NCBI GenBank assembly: GCA_913775095.1
Contig: CAJYIW010000027.1
Location: forward strand, 62,001 to 126,000
DNA length: 64,000 nucleotides
Direction: 5' to 3'
Origin: an uncultured Siphonobacter sp.
GTDB lineage: Bacteria > Bacteroidota > Bacteroidia > Cytophagales > Spirosomataceae
The notes below the pieces were generated by a model. That model was not told the origin of the DNA. It worked only from the letters and a program-made list of their open reading frames with translations, and made no database searches. Both the position numbers and the translations under genes were made by a program. Position 1 is the first letter of the stretch; each line of letters begins with the position of its first letter. This document shows positions 1-8,552 of the stretch, one piece after another.

Positions 1-390
1 GAAGTTTGCTGATGGCCTAAGGCCTGTCTAATGAATGACCTTAGGGATTATGCAAAATTCATTATTTCAGAATAGATTTCGCTAATAGTCAAATAAATAA
101 GAAATTTATTTTGATGATCACTTATTTTTTCGTTTATTTTACTGTATCCTTATGGTTTATCGTGCAAAAACCGAAAAAAATTCTGTCTTCTGTTTATCTT
201 CCTTTTAAAAGATATTTTTACCGGGTAAAGGGCCGTAGTTTCACTTTAATCCTATTTTAGAATTTTAAACAGTTATTTTCAGTATAGGGCTATAAATCGA
301 ATCTACTTCCAGATAATTTATTCTTTTTACGGTCCGGAACCCTGCTTATACAAACCTAATTACTATTACTTTCCAAACTTTGTAACTATT
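1..390. other. AT-rich upstream region of the Lrp-type gene
   Basis: No coding region is supported here. The stretch is strongly AT-rich, as expected for a promoter-bearing gap in Bacteroidota. A short imperfect inverted repeat built on CCTAAGG/CCTTAGG lies near the left end (about 17-51) and could be a terminator or a binding site. I see no RNA gene. Confidence 0.4.
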
Positions 391-849
391 ATGGAACTGG
401 ACGCTATTGACCGGCAATTACTCAACCTTCTTCAGGAAAATGCCCTGCTCACGGTACGTGAACTGGCCGAACGCGTGCACCTCAGCATTACCCCCGTTCA
501 CGACCGGATCAAGAAGCTGGAAAACCAGAAGATCATTGAAAAGTACGTAGCTCTGGTGGACCGTAAACGCATTGGTCGCGGCATGATGGTCTATTGTTTT
601 GTGACTCTCGACAAGCAACGGCAGGAAAGTTTTCAGGAATTCAATGAGGCCATCCGGCAGTTGCCTGAAGTGCTGGAATGTAATGTAGTATCGGGCAATT
701 TCGATTACCTGTTAAAAGTAATCGTTGCCGATATGGAAGGGTATAATACCTTTTATCAAAGCAGACTGAGTGTCCTGAGCAGTGTCTCACACATGAGCAG
801 CTCCTTTGTCATGGAAGAAGTAAAAAGTACCACCCTGATCGGGCTCTGA
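391..849 (+). CDS. Lrp/AsnC family transcriptional regulator
   Basis: A 152-residue protein of normal length for the family. An N-terminal winged helix-turn-helix (about residues 1-60; LDAIDRQLLNLLQ, then RELAERVHLSITPVHDRIKKLE) is followed by an AsnC/RAM ligand-binding domain (about 65-150) with VSGNFDYLLKVIV. Such proteins form octamers that sense amino acids and often control amino-acid transport or metabolism. The start is a single ATG just after an AT-rich leader, and the first residues match the family. No amino-acid gene adjoins it, so the target cannot be named. The next gene, a TolC-type channel, lies 219 bp downstream and is probably separate. Confidence 0.93.
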   Translation: MELDAIDRQLLNLLQENALLTVRELAERVHLSITPVHDRIKKLENQKIIEKYVALVDRKRIGRGMMVYCFVTLDKQRQESFQEFNEAIRQLPEVLECNVVSGNFDYLLKVIVADMEGYNTFYQSRLSVLSSVSHMSSSFVMEEVKSTTLIGL

Positions 850-1068
850 AAACCGATTCTCAAAGCTGGCTAAGCGGTTGTTCCATCAGCCTTTAGCTTG
901 GTTTCTTCGTCGCGGCTTTTGCATCATTTATCTCAGATTATCCATAGAGCCCTGATTGCCCGGTTACCTTCGCAGGAAGTAGTCGTATTTTACGAGAAAT
1001 TAGACCAAAAACGGGAATAACTTCATCAGGATTTCCGTTCTGGAAACCCCCGAATCCTTAAAAATTCC

Positions 1069-2394
1069 ATGCGTCGAAGAATAGCCTATTTCCTCTGCTG
1101 TTTTGCTATTAATTTTTCTCTCATTGCTCAGACTGTTTCCGAAAATCTTACGCTGGATGATGCCATTACAATCGCTCTGGAAAAAAACTATGCGATTAAG
1201 GTGGCTAAAAATCAGGTTCGGCTCGCCGAAAACGACAATACCAAAGCCAATGCGGGTATGCTACCCGTAGTCACGGCTCTGGTACAACCCAATGGCCTGA
1301 TTAACTACACAAACCAGCGATTTTTCGATGCGGTACGTCCGCCACTGGTGCAGCGGGGCATCTTCAATCGTAACATTCAGGGTAACCTTACTGCCACCTG
1401 GACGATCTTTGATGGGTTAAGCATGTACATCACCAAAGAGCGGCTCGAAGAGCTCGTTCGGGCGGGTAGATCCGAGGCTCAGGTGACCATTGAAAGCACC
1501 GTTGCTCAGGTAACTAACTCCTATTATGCCGCCGTTCAACAGGGCCAGCAGACGCGTTTTCTGCAGGATGCCCTGACCATCTCCCGCGAACGTCGTCGAC
1601 TGGCCAAAGATCGCTATGAAATTGGCCAGGGATCAAAAGTTGAATACATGACCGCCCAGGTCGACTTCAATGCGGATACGGCGGCCCTGATTGCCCAGCA
1701 ACTGAGTTTTACGAATACCAAAACGCAGCTTAACCAGTTGCTGGCCCGATCGCTCGATATTAACTTTAATCCGAACGATACGCTGCTGGTCAACCGGGAG
1801 CTGATTTACGAGACGCTTCGGGAGCAGACCCTTTCGCAGAATCCCCAGCTCATGCTGGCCCGTAACAACAGCAACATTGCTAACCTTGACGTGCGAAATC
1901 AGAAAGCTCTGCTCTGGCCCAATGTCAATCTGCTGGGAGGGTATACCTATAACCGTCTTCGTAACGGAGGATCTGGCTTCGGGGTCAGAAGTGGGGCCGT
2001 GGGTAACATCACGGGAGGGTTACAGGTAACCGCCGTTATTTTCGATGGACTGAATCAGCACCGACGCATTCAGGGGGCCCGAATCACGGAAGAAATCACC
2101 CGACTTCAGGAAGAAGATCTCAAAATACAGGTAGAATCAGGTTTACGGCAGGCGTATGAGAATTACCGCAATAACCTGAACCTGCTCGATCTGGAATCCA
2201 TGAACACCAAAACGGCTCAGCAAAACGTCAGCATTGCTCTGGAGCGGTACAAAATTGGCGTGGCCACTCCACTGGAACTTCGCGAAGCCCAGCGAAATTT
2301 CGTAGCGGCCGAAATACGTCTTTTGCAGGCTCAGTATAATTCCAAAGTCTCTGAAATTGAATTATATCGACTGAGTAGTCAGATTGTGAAATAG
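1069..2394 (+). CDS. TolC-family outer membrane efflux protein (orphan)
   Basis: A 441-residue protein with an N-terminal signal peptide (about residues 1-20, ending at AQ) and the two-fold TolC repeat: LTLDDAITIALEKN near the N terminus, then long alpha-helical coiled-coil segments, including a C-terminal ALERYKIGVATPLELREAQRN that is typical of the second OEP repeat. Family members form trimeric channels across the outer membrane and periplasm for RND, ABC or MFS pumps. No pump or adaptor gene is adjacent, so the inner-membrane partner is unknown. A strong hairpin terminator follows at 2427. It is not close enough to the second TolC-type gene at 17094 to suggest recent duplication. Confidence 0.92.
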   Translation: MRRRIAYFLCCFAINFSLIAQTVSENLTLDDAITIALEKNYAIKVAKNQVRLAENDNTKANAGMLPVVTALVQPNGLINYTNQRFFDAVRPPLVQRGIFNRNIQGNLTATWTIFDGLSMYITKERLEELVRAGRSEAQVTIESTVAQVTNSYYAAVQQGQQTRFLQDALTISRERRRLAKDRYEIGQGSKVEYMTAQVDFNADTAALIAQQLSFTNTKTQLNQLLARSLDINFNPNDTLLVNRELIYETLREQTLSQNPQLMLARNNSNIANLDVRNQKALLWPNVNLLGGYTYNRLRNGGSGFGVRSGAVGNITGGLQVTAVIFDGLNQHRRIQGARITEEITRLQEEDLKIQVESGLRQAYENYRNNLNLLDLESMNTKTAQQNVSIALERYKIGVATPLELREAQRNFVAAEIRLLQAQYNSKVSEIELYRLSSQIVK

Positions 2395-2426
2395 GGTTGC
2401 TGGTTATTTGTTGCTGGTGATACGAA

Positions 2427-2463
2427 GAGAGGACGCATTATACAATGCGTCCTCTCCTTTTTA
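2427..2463 (+). terminator. Rho-independent terminator after the TolC-type gene
   Basis: A perfect 13-bp stem (2427-2439 with 2444-2456) closes a 4-base loop and is followed by CTTTTTA. It lies 33 bp past the stop codon of the upstream gene. Confidence 0.85.
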
Positions 2464-2644
2464 CGCTGCCAGCTTTTTCGCTGGCAACAACCAGTTACTC
2501 CCCAGACCTGATACTGCCAGCTTTTTTGCTGGCAGTATCAGGAGTTACCCTGATTCAGATATCAGACACGTTTCCAGGAAAGCTAGTCCGCGTTTCCAAC
2601 GCGGATTACCGGGAAAGGCGTCTGCGACGCGGGCAAACGCATTC
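2464..2644. repeat. Cluster of palindromic hairpins
   Basis: Several hairpins follow one another: TGCCAGC/GCTGGCA (2467-2486), a 14-bp stem of the same core around a T6 loop (2508-2541), TCCGCG/CGCGGA (about 2593-2611) and GCGTC/GACGC (about 2620-2632). The GCCAGC core with a T-rich loop recurs at 30123-30148, so it is a dispersed palindrome family. Nothing here looks coding. Confidence 0.7.
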
Positions 2645-2681
2645 ACAAAAAAACATCCCGAAAACCAAAGCCTCCGGGATG
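2645..2681 (-). terminator. Terminator of the GH3/beta-lactamase fusion gene
   Basis: Read on the minus strand, CATCCCG and CGGGATG form a stem with a 14-base loop, followed directly by a run of seven T. It lies about 32 bp beyond the stop codon at 2714. Confidence 0.8.
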
Positions 2682-2713
2682 CTCTATCTACCTACTTACA
2701 ACCAACAACGAGA

Positions 2714-5671
2714 TTAAAATCCAGCCACATTCGACTGACGGATGGCTTCGTAAATCATTTCACCAAACTGTGTCCGGGTATTAAGCTTACTGATTTTGGA
2801 GTTATTACGCGTAGGATAGACGCGGTTAGCCAGAAAGATATACAGCATTTTTTCTTTAGGTTCTACCCATACAAACGTTCCCGTGAAGCCAGAATGGCCG
2901 AAACTTTCGGCACTGGCCGAAGGCGGTCCCGAAAGGCCGGGTTTATTCCGATCGGGCTTATCAAAGCCAATGCCCCGGCGGCTGTTAATCTGAACCGGAA
3001 AGGGGTAAGAGGACCATTGCTTCAACGTCTTTTCACTGATAAAACGCTGGTTTCCGTATACTCCGCCGTTCAGATACATCTGGTATAACTTTGCCAGATC
3101 GTTGGCATCCCCAAATAAACCAGCGTGACCAGAAATGCCTCCCATCAAAGCTGCTCCTTCGTCATGCACACGACCGTGAATCAGTTCTTTGCGGAATAAG
3201 GAATCGTATTCCGTAGGAACAATTCGATCCAATGCGTATGAATCACGAGGGTTATAGGTTAAGGTCGTGGCTCCCATCGGACGGTAGAAGGTATTTTTGA
3301 GATAGTCCTCCCATTTTTCGCCCGTAATTTTCTCGACAATCCGGGGGTAGAGGTAATACGACAGATCGCTATATACATAGCCCTGTTTGGGATTTACCGG
3401 GGATTCTTCAATCTGACGCATCAGCTCCCGACGATAGCGACGGTGCAGGAACAGGTGATCTGCCACGGCAATGGGGTATCGACGACTTTGTTCATTACTG
3501 AACGTCCGGGGCTTCCAGCCGCTTTCACGAGTGGAGTCTCTAGCCGTCATCCAGAACGGAATCCAGGCTTTCAGGCCTGCCTGATGCGTCAGGATATCAA
3601 TCATCTTCAGCTTGCCTTTATTGGAGTCTTTCCATTTGGGAAAAAACTCACCGAGCGTCATATCCAGCCGGAATTTACCTTCGTCCTGCAAACGCATCAG
3701 GGCCAGAATCGAGGTGCTCACTTTCGTTACCGAAGCCAGATCGTATAAATCCGTTTCCCGCACAGTTTGCTTACTTTCGTAGGTTTGGGTTCCGTAGGCT
3801 TTCCTGAAAATCACCATTCCGTTTTTTGCCACCACCACCGAGGCTCCGGGATAGGCTTTTTCCTGCAAGCCCTGATTCACAATCGAATCCAGTTTGGCAT
3901 TCAGGAAGCGTGAATCGATTCCCGCTAACTCGGGCGGGCCATACCTAAAGCGTCCCAAGCCTTCCACTTTCATTCCATCGCCTGATTTAAACTGCGGATT
4001 TACCGTAACCGGTAACTGGCCATTGGCTCCAATGCCCCCGCCCACCAACTGAGCGGCCAGCTCCTGCATTACCGTGGTTTCCTGATACGTTACCACGAGA
4101 GCTTTCGAGGTTTCGATTCCGGGTAATTTGTTCAGTACGTAAGGATTTCCAAAGAACAGATAAGCCGCATTCGGTAATCCCACAAACGACTGAGCCAGTT
4201 TCAGATTAGCCTCCGGCCAGGCATTGGCGGAACGCATAAACGGACTGTGCAGGGAAACCACCACCAGATCATATTCAGCCAGCCTGTCCCTGATGGCTTT
4301 CAATTGCTGAGCTGAAGTTTTGACATCCACCCGGAACGTATCCACGGGCAGGTAATTCATCAGCATACGCTGGAACGCCGTCGGACTCGAGGGCCCCTGA
4401 GCGGGCGTCCCTACACTGACAGCGGCTACTTTCGCCGTAGCCAGATTCTTAAGAGGCAGCGTCCCGTTTTCATTTCTTAATACCGTTAAGCTGGCTTCCG
4501 ACATCCGGCGTGACAGAGCTTCGGCGGTGGGCTTATTGAGGTCTTCCAGTAAATTAGTTAAAGGAGCCGCCTGATATTTATCCAGCCCTAACCAGGCTTT
4601 AGCCCGCAGAATCCGGCGTACCTTATCGTCCAGATCAGCCTGTGAGATTTCTCCCGAAACCAGGGCTTTCTTAATCGCCTGAAACATTACGGGCACGTCG
4701 GTAAAGGTTTCCAGCACGTCATTCCCCGCCAGCAACGCCTTGACCCCTGCCACTCCCGGTGGGTAATGTTTGGCTACGCCCTGCATTTCCATAGCATCCG
4801 TGAAAATGAGTCCTTCAAAGCCCAGTTGCTTGCGTAATAAATCAGTTACGATGGGTTTGGAAAGCGTAGAAGCCTGATTGGGCGTGGGATCCAGGGCTGG
4901 AATGCTCAGGTGAGCAATCATCACGCCGTTCAGCCCGTATTTGATTAACTCCCGAAAAGGGTATAATTCCAGTGAATCGAGCCGGGCTCTTGAATGCGTA
5001 ATGACGGGTAAATCCGCGTGGGAATCGACATCCGTATCGCCGTGGCCGGGAAAGTGTTTAGCCGAAGTGATCAGCCCGGCATCCTGCATGCCCCGCATGT
5101 AGGCTTTGGCTTTGCGAAGCACTTCCTCCCGGTTTTCGCCAAACGAACGAAATCCGATGACGGGGTTATTGGGGTTATTGTTGATGTCGGCTACGGGAGC
5201 ATAATTGATGTGAATGCCCGCCCGGCGGCACTGCTCGCCAATCTGCTTTCCCATGCGGTAAAACCAGTCGTCGTTTTGCCGGATGGCTCCGAGTGTCAGA
5301 GCATACGGATACCGAACGGCACTATCCAGCCGCATGGTCAGTCCCCATTCCAGATCCTCCCCCATCATCATCGGCACCGTCGAGATGGCCTGTAATTCAT
5401 TAATCATGGCCGTCTGGCGGGTGGGCTGATTGGCAAACCACACAAACCCACCGACTTTATACTCCCGGACCCAGCTTTTCAGCTTTTCCTGATCGTAAGC
5501 CTGATTCGTAAAATTGGCACGCGGCATCATCAACTGCCCGATTTTCTCGTCGAGCGTCAGGCGGGCAAAAACTGAATCAGCCCAGCGTTGATTGCCCGTC
5601 ATAAACGGTTTTTGAGCGTAAGAGGTAAGTGAAGCCAGTATAGCCGCACACAGGGGAATGAAGCATTTCAT
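2714..5671 (-). CDS. Secreted GH3 beta-N-acetylhexosaminidase fused to a class C beta-lactamase-fold serine hydrolase
   Basis: A 985-residue protein with a signal peptide (residues 1-20, ending at YAQ). Residues about 30-370 form a GH3 domain of the NagZ type: KHFPGHGDTDVDSH carries the Asp216/His218 acid-base dyad and GLIFTDAMEM supplies the likely nucleophile Asp292. A GH3 C-terminal region follows to about 560. From about 590 to the end there is a beta-lactamase/transpeptidase fold with SVTK (the SxxK serine), YSDLS in place of YxN, and HSGFTG in place of KTG. This fusion is known in Bacteroidota and probably acts on peptidoglycan amino sugars in the periplasm. A perfect TATTTTTG box sits only 4 bp before the ATG, which would give an almost leaderless mRNA if used. 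It stands alone, with its own terminator. Confidence 0.93.
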   Translation of the reverse strand: MKCFIPLCAAILASLTSYAQKPFMTGNQRWADSVFARLTLDEKIGQLMMPRANFTNQAYDQEKLKSWVREYKVGGFVWFANQPTRQTAMINELQAISTVPMMMGEDLEWGLTMRLDSAVRYPYALTLGAIRQNDDWFYRMGKQIGEQCRRAGIHINYAPVADINNNPNNPVIGFRSFGENREEVLRKAKAYMRGMQDAGLITSAKHFPGHGDTDVDSHADLPVITHSRARLDSLELYPFRELIKYGLNGVMIAHLSIPALDPTPNQASTLSKPIVTDLLRKQLGFEGLIFTDAMEMQGVAKHYPPGVAGVKALLAGNDVLETFTDVPVMFQAIKKALVSGEISQADLDDKVRRILRAKAWLGLDKYQAAPLTNLLEDLNKPTAEALSRRMSEASLTVLRNENGTLPLKNLATAKVAAVSVGTPAQGPSSPTAFQRMLMNYLPVDTFRVDVKTSAQQLKAIRDRLAEYDLVVVSLHSPFMRSANAWPEANLKLAQSFVGLPNAAYLFFGNPYVLNKLPGIETSKALVVTYQETTVMQELAAQLVGGGIGANGQLPVTVNPQFKSGDGMKVEGLGRFRYGPPELAGIDSRFLNAKLDSIVNQGLQEKAYPGASVVVAKNGMVIFRKAYGTQTYESKQTVRETDLYDLASVTKVSTSILALMRLQDEGKFRLDMTLGEFFPKWKDSNKGKLKMIDILTHQAGLKAWIPFWMTARDSTRESGWKPRTFSNEQSRRYPIAVADHLFLHRRYRRELMRQIEESPVNPKQGYVYSDLSYYLYPRIVEKITGEKWEDYLKNTFYRPMGATTLTYNPRDSYALDRIVPTEYDSLFRKELIHGRVHDEGAALMGGISGHAGLFGDANDLAKLYQMYLNGGVYGNQRFISEKTLKQWSSYPFPVQINSRRGIGFDKPDRNKPGLSGPPSASAESFGHSGFTGTFVWVEPKEKMLYIFLANRVYPTRNNSKISKLNTRTQFGEMIYEAIRQSNVAGF

Positions 5672-5675
5672 AAAT

Positions 5676-5683
5676 CAAAAATA
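5676..5683 (-). promoter_or_regulatory. Possible -7 box of the GH3 fusion gene
   Basis: On the minus strand the sequence is TATTTTTG, an exact match to the Bacteroidota TAnnTTTG element. It ends 4 bp before the ATG at 5671, so transcription from it would be nearly leaderless. No clear TTTG/TTG -33 partner is seen, and the match may be chance in AT-rich DNA. Confidence 0.35.
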
Positions 5684-5764
5684 AGGATTACGGCTGATTT
5701 TGGTATGCAGCATCCTAAATAGCCTTTCCCTACCGTGACTAATGTCCTTACCAAGTGCCGTCAA

Positions 5765-5948
5765 GTGGCTGGTGAGGACACCAGCCACGGCAGGAGAAGC
5801 TTTCAGGATATTATCCGTTCAATAATTATTAAACGTGGTAGATGGCTTTTTCCAGCCTTGACTAAAAACAGAACATCCCGAAAGTTTAAAACTTTCGGGA
5901 TGTTACTGCTCGATTCCAATCGCCGTGGCTGGTGTCCTCACCAGCCAC
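5765..5948. repeat. REP/MITE-like inverted repeat pair around a palindrome
   Basis: Two 26-bp arms, 5765-5790 and 5923-5948, are exact reverse complements. Each arm is itself a hairpin (GGCTGGT, 6-base loop, ACCAGCC). Midway lies a 33-bp near-perfect palindrome (5872-5904) containing CATCCCGAAAG/CTTTCGGGATG, and a further TTTCGGGATGTTT copy occurs at about 5979-5991. The central palindrome is followed on the minus strand by CTGTTTTTAG, so it may also terminate the HAD gene transcript. No coding frame is credible here. Confidence 0.8.
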
Positions 5949-6013
5949 CCGCTAAGGATGAAAAAGCCCCCCCTGAGTTTCGGGATGTTTCTATTCGGTT
6001 GCTATTAAAATAA

Positions 6014-6673
6014 CTACGATCCAATCATCCGGATTTTTTCGGCATTTAACTCCGAGAAGTGATTAATCACCTGATCGGCCAGACTTAAATCCTGCCTTTC
6101 GGAGTGTTCGCTGTTGTAGCCCACGCAATAAATGCCGGCGGCTTTGGCGGCTTTTACGCCGTTAGTCGAATCTTCAATGATGATACACTGGGACTTGGGA
6201 GCAACGGAAAGCGAAGCGGCATGCTCGAAAATCGCCGGGTCGGGCTTCGATTTGGGGAAATCTTCACCGCTGACGATGTGTGTAAAGTAAGGCGACAAGC
6301 CAAAGCGTTTAAAAACCCGTTCGATGGTAACTTTGGAAGCCGAAGAAGCCAGAATCAACTGAAACTCGTGCTGATGTAACTCTTCAATCAGGGTTCGAAC
6401 GCCTTCGAGTAAATCCAGATCTTCTTTTTCATCGAAAGCATCGTTGAAAATGGATCGCTTGCGTTGAATCATCTCCTCTACTTCACCCGTCAGGTTGTAC
6501 TTCTGCTTCAATCCCTGATAGACATTGCGGGTAGACAGGCCCGTAAATGTTGAATATTCTTCGTCAGTAATGGAAAGGCCTAATTTGCCAAAATGCTTGA
6601 AAAAGGCGTAACGGTGCACGGGTTCGGTATCGACGATTACCCCGTCCATGTCAAAAATTACGGTTTGTATCAT
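6014..6673 (-). CDS. HAD-superfamily phosphatase/phosphomutase, subfamily IA
   Basis: A 219-residue soluble protein with all HAD motifs in order: DMDGVIVDTEP (motif I, nucleophile Asp in the first ten residues, acid-base Asp two residues on), ASSASK (motif II serine), a lysine at SKPDP, and EDSTNGVKAAKAAG (motif III/IV). A helical C1 cap lies between motifs I and II. It resembles beta-phosphoglucomutase-like and sugar-phosphate phosphatases. Whether it is a mutase or a phosphatase cannot be decided from motifs. It follows susD on the same strand but is separated by 174 bp with a long inverted repeat, so it may be a separate transcript. Confidence 0.85.
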   Translation of the reverse strand: MIQTVIFDMDGVIVDTEPVHRYAFFKHFGKLGLSITDEEYSTFTGLSTRNVYQGLKQKYNLTGEVEEMIQRKRSIFNDAFDEKEDLDLLEGVRTLIEELHQHEFQLILASSASKVTIERVFKRFGLSPYFTHIVSGEDFPKSKPDPAIFEHAASLSVAPKSQCIIIEDSTNGVKAAKAAGIYCVGYNSEHSERQDLSLADQVINHFSELNAEKIRMIGS

Positions 6674-6762
6674 GGGAAATTAAGTAAGCTCGTCCGGTAA
6701 AGGTAGAGATTTTCCCAGCGTTGCCAAGGGATAGGGTTTGAGAAGGTTTAATAGTATATGAA

Positions 6763-6829
6763 AAGGTTTGATGGAATGGGAATGCCTGAACACGAGTAAC
6801 GTCCCAAACCTCCCATTCCATCAAACCTT
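6763..6829. repeat. 19-bp inverted repeat after susD
   Basis: Arms 6763-6781 and 6811-6829 are perfect reverse complements separated by 29 bp, starting 19 bp past the susD stop. There is no T-run, so it is more likely an mRNA-end or processing hairpin than a simple terminator. The arm sequence has no copy elsewhere in the window. Confidence 0.65.
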
Positions 6830-6847
6830 CGAACGGTCTCAACCTAT

Positions 6848-8542
6848 TTAATAGCCTTCATTCTGTGTCAGATACCCTGGCAGGCCAGAGGCTCCATCAA
6901 TCGCCGTTTGGGGAATGGGGAAAATCCGTTTGCGGGTATCAGTATTGGTCTTTTCCGTCCAGACGCCTTCGTACTTATTGAAGCGGATCATGTCGGTCCG
7001 ACGCAGCATTTCCCAGTAAAACTCAAACCCACGCTCGCGGAAGAGTAAGTCCAGCGTCATGGAAGTCAGAGCTGGCGGAGCTTTCGTCAGGCTACGAGCC
7101 GCCCGAACCGTATTCACGTCGGCCAGAGCAGCGGCGGCATCGTTGCTTTTGCGAAGTTTCGCTTCCGCCCGCATCAGGTACACATCCGCCAGACGAAGGA
7201 TGGAAATATCCGCTTCCCCGCGGTTACGACCCGTGTTGGACGACGCACTGAATTCGTATTTCTCGACGCGATAGCCCGTGCTGTAATTACTACCCGCCGT
7301 GGTAAAGTCGATCTGCTCGGTGAAGTTTACGGGTAAATCACCCCGATTCCGGCTGGAGTTATAGAGTTTTCCCACTTTAAACTGTCCATTGGCACATTTC
7401 AGAAAAACACCGTTCACACGGAGTAAACCGTACTGTTGCCCCCGAAGAATCCCCCGGTTGATCTTGTAATCCGCCGCTGATACGCAGGTGTCCGCCGCAT
7501 TGGAGTAAATTTTCATGTTTTCCTGATAAAAACGGGGATCGCGTTTCGGATCCTCGTTCCCGTACGCCTGAGTCCAGGTGCGGTAAAAGTCGGGCGTAAT
7601 ACCAGGACCGTCGGTGCCATTGGCACTGGGGTAAGCCGCCAGCGGAAACTGATCGCCCGCCAGCGAAAAATACGCCAGACGGTTGTGTCCGTTTAATTCG
7701 GGACGCTGGTCTACGGCAAAGATCAGCTCGGCGTTGTTATGGTTGTTATTGCCGAAAATTCCGAAGTAATCGTTCGAAAGCTGATACTGACCCGAAGCAA
7801 TGATTTTATCGGTATAGGCAATGACCTTGTCCATATCTTCGGTCGTGAAGTTGAACTGGGCCGCGTACCGGTTCCGATAAACCGCCGCGTTCAGGTGGAG
7901 TTTCGCCAGTAAGCCCCAAACGGCAGCCTGTGTTAATCGTCCGGCGGCTACGTTCGCCCTGGCAGGCAGTGAACCTTCGATCGCCAGAAACTCACTTTCG
8001 ATGTATTTGACGGCTTCGTCGCCACGGATGATTCTGGAATTTTCTCTCGGGTCTTCCTTAACGAAAGCAATGCCGAATAAATCCAGCATCAACAAGTTGT
8101 AGAAAGCCCGCATACCACGAGCTTCGGCCCTGTACATCACTGCGTTGGGGGCGTTTACTGTAGCCAGGGAATTGATAGCCACAATACACCGGGATATAGA
8201 CGTGGACAGGTTGTCCCAGGTGCTTCGCACGTTGGGGTCCGTGCTGGTGGTGGTGTGAGCGTGCAGGTTCAGGTAAATCCCATTATCGCCCCAGTCGGTA
8301 CCGCCCCGGTAAGGTAAAATGGCTTCGTCCGTGGAAATTTCCTGTAAGGCGAAATAATTGGTATGCTTATAGATTTCGGGTAATAAAGCGTATACCGGAG
8401 CAATGAGTCCGTCGGCCGTCTCCTGCGGCGTCAGAGTTGGGTTGAAGCTTTCATCCAACACGTTTTCATTCAAATCGGTACAGGCGTTGCTCACCAGTAA
8501 CAGGCTGGACAGAGCGAGTATAGCAGAAAATTTAGCTTTCAT
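6848..8542 (-). CDS. RagB/SusD family nutrient-uptake outer membrane lipoprotein
   Basis: A 564-residue lipoprotein. The start is set at the ATG giving MKAKFSAILALSSLLLVSNAC, which places a lipobox cysteine at about residue 21; a 7-codon upstream extension is possible but would overlap the susC stop. The body has SusD features: tetratricopeptide-like helices (about 80-330) and a C-terminal SusD region with ADVYLMRAEAKLRK and RERGFEFYWEMLRRTDMIRF. SusD caps the SusC channel and binds the oligomeric substrate at the cell surface. It lies 10 bp downstream of susC and is co-transcribed with it. The substrate cannot be read from the sequence, since no polysaccharide lyase or hydrolase is linked. 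Confidence 0.95.
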   Translation of the reverse strand: MKAKFSAILALSSLLLVSNACTDLNENVLDESFNPTLTPQETADGLIAPVYALLPEIYKHTNYFALQEISTDEAILPYRGGTDWGDNGIYLNLHAHTTTSTDPNVRSTWDNLSTSISRCIVAINSLATVNAPNAVMYRAEARGMRAFYNLLMLDLFGIAFVKEDPRENSRIIRGDEAVKYIESEFLAIEGSLPARANVAAGRLTQAAVWGLLAKLHLNAAVYRNRYAAQFNFTTEDMDKVIAYTDKIIASGQYQLSNDYFGIFGNNNHNNAELIFAVDQRPELNGHNRLAYFSLAGDQFPLAAYPSANGTDGPGITPDFYRTWTQAYGNEDPKRDPRFYQENMKIYSNAADTCVSAADYKINRGILRGQQYGLLRVNGVFLKCANGQFKVGKLYNSSRNRGDLPVNFTEQIDFTTAGSNYSTGYRVEKYEFSASSNTGRNRGEADISILRLADVYLMRAEAKLRKSNDAAAALADVNTVRAARSLTKAPPALTSMTLDLLFRERGFEFYWEMLRRTDMIRFNKYEGVWTEKTNTDTRKRIFPIPQTAIDGASGLPGYLTQNEGY

Positions 8543-8552
8543 TGTCGTTGAA

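Noticed and set aside
2408-3088. Plus-strand frame of 226 codons opposite the 3' end of the GH3 fusion gene
   Set aside because: It runs antisense to a clearly real gene and over hairpin repeats, and has no protein-like domain.
5735-6013. Open frame over the inverted-repeat region
   Set aside because: It covers the REP/MITE-like arms and central palindrome only; composition is not that of a protein.
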